NCBI RefSeq assembly: GCF_004519405.1
Contig: NZ_SGWI01000001.1
Span: 682,001-746,000, forward strand
From: Pseudomonas sp. BCA17
Lineage (GTDB): Bacteria > Pseudomonadota > Gammaproteobacteria > Pseudomonadales > Pseudomonadaceae
Direction of reading: 5' to 3'
DNA: 64,000 nt
Shown: one piece after another, positions 29,532 through 37,942 of the stretch
How the letters are laid out: every line of letters begins with the position of its first letter
Numbering within the stretch: position 1 is the first letter of the stretch
Program-made: the position numbers and the translations under genes
The notes under the pieces: model-generated
Databases searched by the model: none
The model's input: only the letters and a program-made list of their open reading frames with translations
Told to the model about the DNA's origin: nothing

Positions 29532-30941
29532 TTAGAAGATCGCGTACGTATAGTTGAAGATCAGCCGCGTCTGGTCCTGATCCGGCGTACCGGTGTTGTG
29601 CCCGTGGTAAGTACCGGTGCGCAAGGTGGTGCCAAAGCCTTTCAGCGGGCCTTCCTGTACCACGTAGTCCAGGCGCAGGTCCGTTTCGTTTTCCTTCTGG
29701 TCGGCGCCGCCGGCGACTTTGGACTTGATGCCGGTACCGTCCAGATAAGCCACGGACGCTTTCAGGCCAGGCACGAGGGCCTTGAAGTCATAGGAGTACT
29801 GACCGAAGTTGACCTGTTCGCCGGCACGGGAAAACTGGCCGACCACGGCGTCGGTGAACAGGTAGAAGTCGCTGCCGCCCGCGCCCTGTGGGTTCGGGTC
29901 GGCGATGCTGCCCTGGTTGACCCAGACAAAGCCACCATCATCGCTCACGCCAATGTGGCCGAGCATCAGGCTGCTGCCGCCCAACTGGTAGGTGAACGCG
30001 GCGCTGTAGGTTTTGTTGTCCACTTCGCCGGCGTGCCTGGCGTAGCCGCCATTGTTGTTGAACGCGTAGCCGGCCTCACCGTTCTTGCCGTCGCTGCTGC
30101 TGTCGAAATAGCGCAGGTCAGTCTTGAACGATTGATCGTTGCCAATGGGCAGCACGTGGACCAGACCGAAATAGTTCTGTTTGTAGAAGTTTTCCAAGTT
30201 GGCGTAGTAGTACTGCAACGTCAGGTTTTTAGCGATGGCGTTGTCGGAGGAGCCAAACGGCTTGTAGTCAAACCCGCCGAATTTGAAGCTGTCACTGTCA
30301 CGCGTGCCACCGGCCACGCTCAGGCCGGTGGAGTTGCTCGACGCCCGCCCCTCGGCCTTGTTCAACTCACCGGCGGTGATGCTCACGTTCGGGATATCGT
30401 TGGAGGTGAGGATGCCGCCGTCAAAGGTCTGCGGCGCCACGCGACTGTCGTTGGAGACCAGGATAGGCAACACCGGCGCCAAGCCGCCACCCACATGCAA
30501 CTCGGTCTGGGAAATGCGGAACTTCACATTGCCCGCGGCACGACTGAAGGCGTCGGCCGGTTCGGTACCGTTGTTCTTGGTTGGGAAAAAGCTGTTGCCG
30601 TTACCCGCCAGGCCTGGGCCCGCGGCGTGGCCATCGCCACCGTCCAGGCGCAACGCGCCGAAGGCCATCACGTCGAAACCGACGCCGAGGGTGCCTTGCG
30701 TGTAGCCGGATTTGTAGTCAAAACGCAGTAATGTCGCGGCTTCGCGCAGATCGTTGCTGGTCCCCGAGCGGTTATCGGCGCTGTAGTACATGGTCCGCGA
30801 ACTGACGGACGCATGGCTGTCTTCAAGGAAGCCACTGTGCCCGTTGCCTGTACCCAGAGAGCCAAGACCAAAATCATCGGCGCTCGCTTGCTGTGCCAGC
30901 AACGCGGCGGTGATGGATAACGCCAGTGTAGAAATTTTCAT
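29532..30941 (-). CDS. OprD-family outer-membrane porin
   Basis: Substrate-selective outer-membrane channel, 469 residues. A signal peptide (MKISTLALSITAALLAQQASA) precedes the N-terminal strand block FLEDSHASVSSRTMYYSADN typical of the family; the middle has GGTRDSDSFKFGGFDYKPFG and the chain ends in the aromatic strand NYTYAIF needed for BAM insertion. OprD channels import small carboxylates or basic amino acids; this member's substrate is not evident. A strong terminator follows. It is divergent from the hglS-like gene with 286 bases between. Confidence 0.92.
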   Translation of the reverse strand: MKISTLALSITAALLAQQASADDFGLGSLGTGNGHSGFLEDSHASVSSRTMYYSADNRSGTSNDLREAATLLRFDYKSGYTQGTLGVGFDVMAFGALRLDGGDGHAAGPGLAGNGNSFFPTKNNGTEPADAFSRAAGNVKFRISQTELHVGGGLAPVLPILVSNDSRVAPQTFDGGILTSNDIPNVSITAGELNKAEGRASSNSTGLSVAGGTRDSDSFKFGGFDYKPFGSSDNAIAKNLTLQYYYANLENFYKQNYFGLVHVLPIGNDQSFKTDLRYFDSSSDGKNGEAGYAFNNNGGYARHAGEVDNKTYSAAFTYQLGGSSLMLGHIGVSDDGGFVWVNQGSIADPNPQGAGGSDFYLFTDAVVGQFSRAGEQVNFGQYSYDFKALVPGLKASVAYLDGTGIKSKVAGGADQKENETDLRLDYVVQEGPLKGFGTTLRTGTYHGHNTGTPDQDQTRLIFNYTYAIF

Positions 30942-31227
30942 GAATGATGGCCCCTAAATCTATTTTTAATTATCCGGCGTGCAGAACAGCTTTCATCCCT
31001 ACAAACGTGACGATTGTTTCATGAGGCCACGAGCGCACCTCGTGAAGAATTTGTTAGAAAAGTCGGCGGAAAATGAAATTTCGCTGATGCCATTTTTGTA
31101 ATATTTACGTCACGTCATTCATTCGCAGAATGAAGTCCTGAAGATTCTTCGTTTGCGCGCCAGCACCCAGCCCAACAAAATCCAGGCAAAGGCCACGCCC
31201 CTCTCCATCGTGTTCAGGAATTTTTTT
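30942..31227. other. Divergent control region between the porin and hglS-like genes
   Basis: A 286-base region without a gene, notably AT-rich between about 30960 and 31110. It contains the palindrome at 31118-31134, listed separately. I could not assign a convincing promoter in either direction by eye. Confidence 0.5.
31118..31134. promoter_or_regulatory. Palindrome upstream of the hglS-like gene
   Basis: TTCATTC-GCA-GAATGAA, a perfect seven-base inverted repeat 94 bases before the start codon in the divergent region. The size fits a dimeric regulator's operator. No regulator gene is adjacent. Confidence 0.4.
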
Positions 31228-32604
31228 ATGCCCAGCGCCGTGCATGTCAGCCCAGACGAGATCCGCAAGGGTTTTTCCAAAGCCATGTCGGACATGTACC
31301 GAGATGAAGTTCCGCTGTACGGCGCCTTGATGGCGCTGGTGGCCGAGACCAACAGCCGGGTGTTGAACAACGATTCGGACCTGGCCCGGCAGTTACGCCG
31401 CACCGCAGAAATTGACCGCCTGGACATGGAACGCCACGGTGCTATTCGCCTGGGCACTGCCGAAGAATTGGCAACCATCAGCCGCCTGTTTGCAGTGATG
31501 GGCATGCAACCCGTGGGGTATTACGACCTGACGCCCGCCGGTGTGCCGGTGCATTCCACCGCCTTTCGCGCTGTGCATGAACGCTCGCTGCAAACCAGCC
31601 CGTTCCGCGTCTTTACCTCGCTGCTACGCCTGGAACTGATTGAAGACCTCGACCTGCGCGCCTTCGCTGAAAGCGCCCTGGCCAAACGCTCGATCTTCAC
31701 CCCAGGCGCCCTGGCGCTGATTGAACAATCTGAACAGGACGGTGGGCTCAACGCTCAGGACGCCGATGAATTTATCCGCCAGGCCCTGGAAACCTTCCGC
31801 TGGCACCACACCGCCACGGTCACCGCTGCGCAATACCAGCAATTGAGCGACCAGCACCGGCTGATCGCCGATGTCGTGGCGTTCAAAGGCCCGCATATCA
31901 ATCACCTGACACCGCGCACGCTGGATATCGATCAGGTGCAGGCCGCCATGCCTGGCAAAGGCATCACCCCCAAGGCCGTGATCGAAGGCCCGCCCCGCCG
32001 CCGCTGCCCGATACTGCTGCGCCAGACCAGCTTCAAGGCGCTCGACGAACCCATCGCCTTCACCGATGCCCAGGGCAGCCACAGCGCACGCTTCGGTGAA
32101 ATCGAACAACGCGGTGTCGCCCTGACGCCCAAAGGCCGCGCCCTGTACGACCAGCTGCTGAATGCCGCCCGCGACGCGTTGGGCGCGTTCCCCAATGAAG
32201 GCAACGCCGCGCGTTATGTCGCGTTGATGGAGCAGCACTTCCAGGCGTTCCCCGACGACCATGAACAGATGCGTGAACAAGGCCTGGCGTATTTTCGCTA
32301 CTTCGCCACCGAACAGGGCTTGGCGGCCCGCGGCCACGCCGATCAACCGCAGGCGCTGGACGCATTGATCGCAGCCGGCCATGTGGCCGTGGAACCGTTG
32401 GTATATGAAGATTTTCTACCGGTGAGTGCGGCAGGGATTTTCCAGTCGAATCTGGGGGACGCAGCGCAAAGTCACTACGCTGCGAATTCCAACCGGGCGC
32501 AGTTCGAACAGGCGCTGGGGCGTGAGACGATTGATGAATTGAAGCTCTATGAAGCGACGCAGCAGCGTTCCATCGACGAATGCCTGAAAACACTACTGGA
32601 TTGA
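31228..32604 (+). CDS. hglS: 2-oxoadipate dioxygenase/decarboxylase family protein (DUF1338, YdcJ/HglS)
   Basis: Predicted iron-dependent enzyme of the family that in P. putida converts 2-oxoadipate to D-2-hydroxyglutarate in D-lysine catabolism. It has 458 residues from ATG 31228; E. coli YdcJ and P. putida HglS are close to this length. Visible landmarks are DEVPLYGALMALVAETN, FKGPHINHLTPRTLDIDQVQ (with a conserved His) and the late VEPLVYEDFLPVSAAGIFQSNL block. A longer frame from 31153 has no ribosome site. No other lysine-catabolism gene is adjacent, so the assignment rests on family alone. Confidence 0.85.
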   Translation: MPSAVHVSPDEIRKGFSKAMSDMYRDEVPLYGALMALVAETNSRVLNNDSDLARQLRRTAEIDRLDMERHGAIRLGTAEELATISRLFAVMGMQPVGYYDLTPAGVPVHSTAFRAVHERSLQTSPFRVFTSLLRLELIEDLDLRAFAESALAKRSIFTPGALALIEQSEQDGGLNAQDADEFIRQALETFRWHHTATVTAAQYQQLSDQHRLIADVVAFKGPHINHLTPRTLDIDQVQAAMPGKGITPKAVIEGPPRRRCPILLRQTSFKALDEPIAFTDAQGSHSARFGEIEQRGVALTPKGRALYDQLLNAARDALGAFPNEGNAARYVALMEQHFQAFPDDHEQMREQGLAYFRYFATEQGLAARGHADQPQALDALIAAGHVAVEPLVYEDFLPVSAAGIFQSNLGDAAQSHYAANSNRAQFEQALGRETIDELKLYEATQQRSIDECLKTLLD

Positions 32605-32605
32605 A

Positions 32606-32690
32606 AGGGGGGTGCCCGCCCGGCTCAGCTGCGCATTCCATGCGCTGCAAGAATCCCCAGAGCCGGGAGGACGGGGGGCATCATAGGCAG
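32606..32690. other. GC-rich structured intergenic segment
   Basis: CCCGGCTC (32619-32626) pairs with GAGCCGGG (32660-32667), enclosing a second stem GCGCA-TTCCA-TGCGC (32631-32645). Poly-G blocks (GGGGGG at about 32607 and 32674) flank it. It lies between convergent hglS-like and DUF465 genes, so it may be a terminator structure; an RNA gene is possible but I see no promoter. Confidence 0.4.
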
Positions 32691-32741
32691 TAAAACGCCG
32701 TCTGTCCCTGAGACAATTCTGAATAAATATTGCCGTCGTTC

Positions 32742-32966
32742 CTACGCCAGCCGTTGCGCAATTTCGTCTTTGATCAACAACCGCTTCTTCTTCAGCACCT
32801 CCACCTGCTCATCGCTGGCACTGGCCGATTCCGCTTTCAGCACCGCCTCGTCGGCAACGTCATATTGGCTGAACAGCACGTCCAGGCGCTTATCGCTCGC
32901 CCTACGTTGGTGAACCTCTTCCTTGCTTTTACCCAAGTCCTGAATCAAGTCGTGTTTCACTGGCAT
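32742..32966 (-). CDS. DUF465/YdcH-family small coiled-coil protein
   Basis: A 74-residue protein beginning MPVKHDLIQDLGKSKEEVHQ and ending in a Lys-rich helix (LKKKRLLIKDEIAQRL). The family (DUF465, YdcH) forms small helical hairpins; function unknown. The ATG at 32966 is preferred over an in-frame codon at 32990 because the family start MPVKHDL matches. Single gene; divergent from the transketolase gene. Confidence 0.85.
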   Translation of the reverse strand: MPVKHDLIQDLGKSKEEVHQRRASDKRLDVLFSQYDVADEAVLKAESASASDEQVEVLKKKRLLIKDEIAQRLA

Positions 32967-33140
32967 GGCGTACCTCTGCACGTTGATCAATGGCCTACGC
33001 TCTTGAAACTAGCCCATTGCGCAGGGTCTTGTCATGCTCGAGATCAATATGGCCCCGTTCGTCGCAAGACGGGCAATGCAATCAAACCTTTGCCAAGCCC
33101 TGCCCTCCACTTTAGATCGCTACCCGAGGGAGACCGGTTC

Positions 33141-35195
33141 ATGAATCACGCTGCCACCACTGTCGACACCCAGTGCATCAACACGATTCGCACCCTGGCC
33201 ATGGACGCTGTACAGAAGGCCAATTCCGGCCACCCCGGCACGCCGATGGGCCTGGCCCCGGTGGGCTATACCTTGTGGAGTCGCTTCCTGCGTTATCACC
33301 CGGAGCAACCCGACTGGCCCAACCGTGACCGGTTTGTGTTGTCGGTGGGGCATGCGTCGATGTTGCTGTATTCGCTGCTGCACCTGGCCGGTGTGGTCGA
33401 GATCGATGCCCACGGCCAACGCTCCGGGGCGCCGGCGATCAGCCTGGACGATATCAAGCAGTTCCGGCAGATGAGCTCCAAGACCCCAGGGCACCCCGAA
33501 TACCGCATGACCACCGGTGTGGAAACCACCACCGGCCCGCTCGGCCAGGGCTGCGCCAACAGCGTGGGCATGGCCATGGCCGAACGCTGGCTGGCCAAGC
33601 GTTTCAATCGTGACGGCCAGGTGCTGTTCGATTACAACGTCTACACCCTGTGTGGTGACGGCGACATGATGGAGGGCATCAGCGGCGAAGCGGCGTCGCT
33701 GGCCGGACACTTGAAGCTGGATAACCTGTGCTGGATCTACGACAACAACACCATCAGCATCGAGGGCCACACTGAGCTGGCGTTCAGCGAGGATGTGATC
33801 AAGCGCTTCCAGGCGTATGGGTGGCACACCCTGCACGTCACCGATGCCAATGATCTGCAGGCACTGAGTACGGCGTTGGCGACCTTCCAGGCCAACACCG
33901 GCGCGCCGACCCTGATCGTGGTCGACAGCGTGATCGGCTATGGCTCGCCCCACAAACACAACACGGCCGCCGCCCATGGCGAACCATTGGGTGAAGAAGA
34001 AATCCGCCTGACCAAGGCCGCCTATGGCTGGCCGCAGGACTCCAGCTTCCTGGTGCCCGATGAAGCGCGTACGGCGTTGCGCGACGCGCTGCTCGAACGC
34101 GCCGAACCTTTGTTCAGCCAATGGAACCAGACCCTGTCCCAGCTTGACCCGCAGTTGGCCGACGAACTCAAACGCATGCGCGCCGGGGAAATGCCCGCAC
34201 AGTGGCAGGCCGACCTGCCGGACTTCGCGGCGGATGCCAAGGGCGTCGCCAGCCGGGCGTCGGGCGGCGAGGTGCTGAACGCTTTTGCCCAACACATCCC
34301 TTGGCTGCTCGGCGGTTCGGCGGATTTGTCGCCCTCGACCAAGACCAACCTCACCTTTGACGGCGCCGGGCGTTTCAGCGCCGCCGACTACAGCGGGCGC
34401 AACCTGCATTTTGGTATTCGTGAACACGCCATGGGCGCCATCGCCAACGGCATGGCGCTCTCGTACCTGCGGCCCTACACCTCGACGTTCCTGGTGTTCA
34501 GCGATTACATGAAACCGCCGATCCGTCTGGCGGCGATCATGGAGTTGCCGGTGGTGTTCGTGTTTACCCACGACTCGATCGGCGTGGGCGAAGACGGGCC
34601 GACGCACCAGCCCATCGAGCACCTCACGCAATTGCGGGCCACGCCGGGCTTGCTGACCCTGCGCCCCGGCGACGCCAATGAAACCCTGGAACTGTGGAAG
34701 GTTGCCCTGGCGCAAACCCACAGGCCCAGCTGCGTGGTGCTGTCGCGCCAGGCCCTGCCGACCCTGGACCGTACGCAGTATGCAAGCGCCTCGGGCGCGG
34801 CCAAGGGCGCTTATGTGCTGGCGGGCGCAGACCATCCCGAAGTCCTGCTATTGGCGACCGGCAGTGAAGTCAGCCTTGCGGTGGCGGCCTATGAGCAGTT
34901 GAAAAGCGAAGGCATTGCCGCGCAGGTGGTTTCAATGCCCAGCTGGGAACTGTTTGAAGAACAGGACCAACGCTATCGCGACTCTGTGTTGCCACCCGCG
35001 GTGAAGGCTCGGGTAGCGATGGAACAGGCAGGCCCCCTGGGTTGGGACCGCTATGTCGGGCAGACCGGGGCCAAAGTGGTGATGAACAGCTTCGGGGCTT
35101 CGGCGCCGTTGGCCAAGTTGCAGGAGAAGTTCGGGTTTACGGTGGAGAATGTGGTGAAACTGGCCAAGCAGCAGATCCAACTGGCGCAACGCTGA
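33141..35195 (+). CDS. tkt: Transketolase
   Basis: Transfers two-carbon units in the pentose phosphate pathway using thiamine diphosphate. The 684 residues contain the N-terminal IRTLAMDAVQKANSGHPGTPMG motif, the cofactor-binding GDGDMMEGISGEA with its later NNT, and DSIGVGEDGPTHQPIEHL in the pyrimidine domain. It is about 20 residues longer than E. coli transketolase. I start at ATG 33141, which follows GAGGGAGACC. It has no gapdh or pgk neighbour, so it is probably a second copy beside the usual Calvin/ED-linked tktA. That is inference. Confidence 0.94.
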   Translation: MNHAATTVDTQCINTIRTLAMDAVQKANSGHPGTPMGLAPVGYTLWSRFLRYHPEQPDWPNRDRFVLSVGHASMLLYSLLHLAGVVEIDAHGQRSGAPAISLDDIKQFRQMSSKTPGHPEYRMTTGVETTTGPLGQGCANSVGMAMAERWLAKRFNRDGQVLFDYNVYTLCGDGDMMEGISGEAASLAGHLKLDNLCWIYDNNTISIEGHTELAFSEDVIKRFQAYGWHTLHVTDANDLQALSTALATFQANTGAPTLIVVDSVIGYGSPHKHNTAAAHGEPLGEEEIRLTKAAYGWPQDSSFLVPDEARTALRDALLERAEPLFSQWNQTLSQLDPQLADELKRMRAGEMPAQWQADLPDFAADAKGVASRASGGEVLNAFAQHIPWLLGGSADLSPSTKTNLTFDGAGRFSAADYSGRNLHFGIREHAMGAIANGMALSYLRPYTSTFLVFSDYMKPPIRLAAIMELPVVFVFTHDSIGVGEDGPTHQPIEHLTQLRATPGLLTLRPGDANETLELWKVALAQTHRPSCVVLSRQALPTLDRTQYASASGAAKGAYVLAGADHPEVLLLATGSEVSLAVAAYEQLKSEGIAAQVVSMPSWELFEEQDQRYRDSVLPPAVKARVAMEQAGPLGWDRYVGQTGAKVVMNSFGASAPLAKLQEKFGFTVENVVKLAKQQIQLAQR

Positions 35196-35216
35196 AATTG
35201 GGCGGGACACCGCCTG

Positions 35217-35393
35217 ATGCCAGTCAGTTAAGAAGAAGAAAGGCTAAAAAGTAACCTGTGGCGAGGGAGCTTGCTCCCGTTGGACTGCGCAGCAGTCCCA
35301 TTCTTTGTAAACAAAGAGCGGGGCCGCTTCGCGGCCCAACGGGAGCAAGCTCCCTCGCCACACATACAGCGTTCACCCCTAACTGACTGGCAT
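35217..35393. repeat. Flanking inverted repeat around the cloverleaf repeat
   Basis: ATGCCAGTCAGTTA (35217-35230) and its exact complement TAACTGACTGGCAT (35380-35393) bracket the element at 35257-35362. The core GCCAGTCAGTTA occurs a third time at 55578-55589. The 14-base arms are perfect. Confidence 0.7.
35257..35362. repeat. Cloverleaf-shaped intergenic repeat, copy 1
   Basis: Perfect 25-base inverted arms (35257-35281 and 35338-35362) enclose three perfect hairpins: GGACTGC-GCA-GCAGTCC (35282-35298), TCTTTGT-AA-ACAAAGA (35302-35317) and GGGCCGC-TTC-GCGGCCC (35321-35337). The arms belong to the GAGGGAGC repeat class. It lies between the convergent transketolase and uvrA-like genes. A diverged copy is at 52811-52919. 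Similar intergenic families were described in P. fluorescens genomes. Confidence 0.85.
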
Positions 35394-35422
35394 TAGGGAC
35401 ACCGCTCCTACAGACGGCGACG

Positions 35423-37942
35423 TCAGGCGAGTTCCCGTGCCAGGAAAGGTGCGGTACGGCTGGTCTTGCTCCTGGCGACTTTCTGCGGCGTACCGCAAGC
35501 CACCACACGCCCACCTTGATCCCCCGCCCCTGGTCCGATATCGATCACCCAATCACTCTGGGCCACCACGCGCATTTCATGTTCCACCACAACTACTGTG
35601 TGCCCTGCATCCACCAACTGATTCAGTTGGCTGAGCAACCGGTCGACATCCCGCGGATGCAGCCCGGTGGTCGGCTCATCCAGCACATACAAGGTGGCGC
35701 CCCGGGCATTGCGTTGCAACTCGGTCGCCAGTTTGATGCGTTGCGCTTCGCCGCCCGATAACTCCGTCGCCGGCTGGCCCAGGCGCAAATAGCCCAGGCC
35801 GATATCCCGCAGCACCTGCAAGGAACGCAACACCCCTGGCTGCTCGGCAAACACGTCCACCGCCTGCTCCACCGTCAGCCCCAGCACCTGGGCGATGTTC
35901 AAGCCCTGCCACTGAATCGCCAGGGTCTCCGGGTTGTAGCGTGCGCCATGGCACGTCGGGCACGGCGCGTATACGCTGGGCATGAACAACAACTCGACGC
36001 TGACAAAGCCTTCGCCTTCGCAGTTCGGGCAGCGGCCCTTGGCGACGTTGAAGGAAAACTGTCCGGCATCGTAATGACGCTTCTTCGCGGCCGGCGTGGC
36101 AGCGAAGAGTTTGCGCACGTTGTCGAACAGCCCGGTGTAGGTCGCCAGGTTGGAACGCGGGGTGCGACCGATAGGTTTCTGATCCACCTGCACCAGGCGG
36201 CGAATGTGTTCCAGCCCGCCGGCAATGCGGCCGCCGCTCGCTTGCGGTGTGTCATCTTCCAGGCTCGGTTCTTCGTCGTTTTCCACCACGCGGCCCAGGC
36301 CCATGCCCACCAGTTCCAGCAGCGCCTGGCTGACCAGGCTGGATTTACCCGAGCCGGAAATACCGGTCACCGCCGTGAAGCAGCCCAGGGGGAAATCCAC
36401 GTCCAGCTCGTTGAGGTTGTTGCGTGTCACACCTTCGAGTTTCAGCCAGCCGCTGGGCTCACGGCGCGGCTGACTCGGCGCGCGCCGTTCGGCGAACAGA
36501 TACTCACGGGTCTGCGACGCCTGCACCTCGGCCAAACCGGCAGGCGGCCCGCTGTACAGCACCTGCCCACCGTGTTCGCCGGCCGCCGGGCCTACGTCGA
36601 TCAACCAGTCGGCGCGGCGCATGGTTTCCAGGTCGTGCTCCACCACGAACAACGAATTGCCCGCGGCCTTCAAGCGCTCCAATGCGGTGAACAATGCTTC
36701 GCCATCCGCCGGGTGCAAGCCGGCCGAAGGCTCATCCAGCACATAGATCACACCGAACAACTGCGAACCCAATTGAGTCGCCAGGCGCAGGCGCTGCAAC
36801 TCACCGGACGACAGGGTCGGTGTGCTGCGCTCCAGGGACAGATAGCCCAGGCCCAATTCGATCAAGGTGCTGACCCGCTCCAGCAGATCCTCGGCGATGC
36901 GCTGGGCAGCCAGGCGCTTTTCCACCGACAGTTTCATCTTGTCCTGCCCCGCCGCTACCGGGCGCAACAGCTCGGCCAACCGGGACAACGACAACTGCGA
37001 CAACTCACCGATATCCACCCCGGCAAACTTCACCGACAGCGCCGCCTGGTTCAGCCGTTTGCCATCGCACGATGGGCAGGCGCTGCCCTGCATGAACTGC
37101 GAGACGCGCTTTTTCATCAGCGCGCTTTGGGTGTGGGTGAAGGTATGCAGAATGTAGCGCCGCGCACCACTGAAGGTGCCCTGATAGCTCGGCTCCAGCT
37201 TGCGCTTGAGGGCATCGCGGGTCTGTTCGGGGGTGAAGCCGGCGTACACCGGTACGGTCGGGGTTTCCTCGGTGAACAAAATCCAGTCGCGCTGTTTTTT
37301 CGGCAGGTCACGCCAGGGAATATCGACGTCGTAGCCCAGCGTCACCAGGATGTCGCGCAGGTTCTGGCCCTGCCACGCCAGCGGCCAGGACGCTACCGCA
37401 CGCTGGCGGATGGTCAGCGAGGGATCGGGCACCATCAGCGCCTCGGTCACCTCATACACGCGGCCCAGGCCGTGGCATTGCGGGCAGGCACCCTGGGGCA
37501 GGTTCGGCGAAAAGTCTTCGGCGTACAGCATTGCCTGCCCGGGCGGGTAGCTGCCGGCGCGGGAGTACAACATGCGGATCAGGCTCGACAGCGTGGTCAC
37601 GCTGCCCACCGATGAACGCGCACTCGGCGTGCCACGTTGCTGTTGCAGGGCCACGGCCGGGGGCAGGCCCTCGATGCTGTCCACATCCGGTACGCCGACC
37701 TGATCAATCAGGCGCCGTGCATACGGTGCCACTGACTCGAAGTAGCGGCGCTGAGCCTCGGCATACACCGTGGAAAATGCCAGGGACGACTTGCCGGAGC
37801 CGGATACGCCCGTGAACACCACCAGGGCGTCCCGGGGAATGTCCACATCGACATTGCGCAGGTTATGTTCGCGAGCGCCACGCACCCGGACGAAGCCAAC
37901 CTGTTCGGCAAAAAGCCTGGGAGTCTTGTGCTGTGACGTCAT
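35423..37942 (-). CDS. UvrA-like ABC ATPase (UvrA2-type excinuclease subunit)
   Basis: DNA-damage-binding ATPase related to UvrA, 839 residues, about 100 shorter than canonical UvrA. It has two ABC modules: Walker A GVSGSGKSS (about residue 45) and GISGSGKSS (about 530), two signatures ending in LSSGELQRL and LSGGEAQRI, and zinc cysteines in CPQCHGLG, CPNCEGEG and CPTCHGAR. The size and the ALQQQRGTPSARSS sequence fit the UvrA2/drug-resistance subfamily that lacks part of the UvrB-binding region. Its ATG overlaps the stop of the hybrid kinase gene by four bases (ATGA), so the two are translationally coupled. Confidence 0.9.
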   Translation of the reverse strand: MTSQHKTPRLFAEQVGFVRVRGAREHNLRNVDVDIPRDALVVFTGVSGSGKSSLAFSTVYAEAQRRYFESVAPYARRLIDQVGVPDVDSIEGLPPAVALQQQRGTPSARSSVGSVTTLSSLIRMLYSRAGSYPPGQAMLYAEDFSPNLPQGACPQCHGLGRVYEVTEALMVPDPSLTIRQRAVASWPLAWQGQNLRDILVTLGYDVDIPWRDLPKKQRDWILFTEETPTVPVYAGFTPEQTRDALKRKLEPSYQGTFSGARRYILHTFTHTQSALMKKRVSQFMQGSACPSCDGKRLNQAALSVKFAGVDIGELSQLSLSRLAELLRPVAAGQDKMKLSVEKRLAAQRIAEDLLERVSTLIELGLGYLSLERSTPTLSSGELQRLRLATQLGSQLFGVIYVLDEPSAGLHPADGEALFTALERLKAAGNSLFVVEHDLETMRRADWLIDVGPAAGEHGGQVLYSGPPAGLAEVQASQTREYLFAERRAPSQPRREPSGWLKLEGVTRNNLNELDVDFPLGCFTAVTGISGSGKSSLVSQALLELVGMGLGRVVENDEEPSLEDDTPQASGGRIAGGLEHIRRLVQVDQKPIGRTPRSNLATYTGLFDNVRKLFAATPAAKKRHYDAGQFSFNVAKGRCPNCEGEGFVSVELLFMPSVYAPCPTCHGARYNPETLAIQWQGLNIAQVLGLTVEQAVDVFAEQPGVLRSLQVLRDIGLGYLRLGQPATELSGGEAQRIKLATELQRNARGATLYVLDEPTTGLHPRDVDRLLSQLNQLVDAGHTVVVVEHEMRVVAQSDWVIDIGPGAGDQGGRVVACGTPQKVARSKTSRTAPFLARELA

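Noticed and set aside
35257-35362. tRNA gene, because of the cloverleaf shape
   Set aside because: The outer stem is 25 bases rather than seven, and there is no TTCGA loop or CCA-type acceptor end; it matches intergenic repeats.
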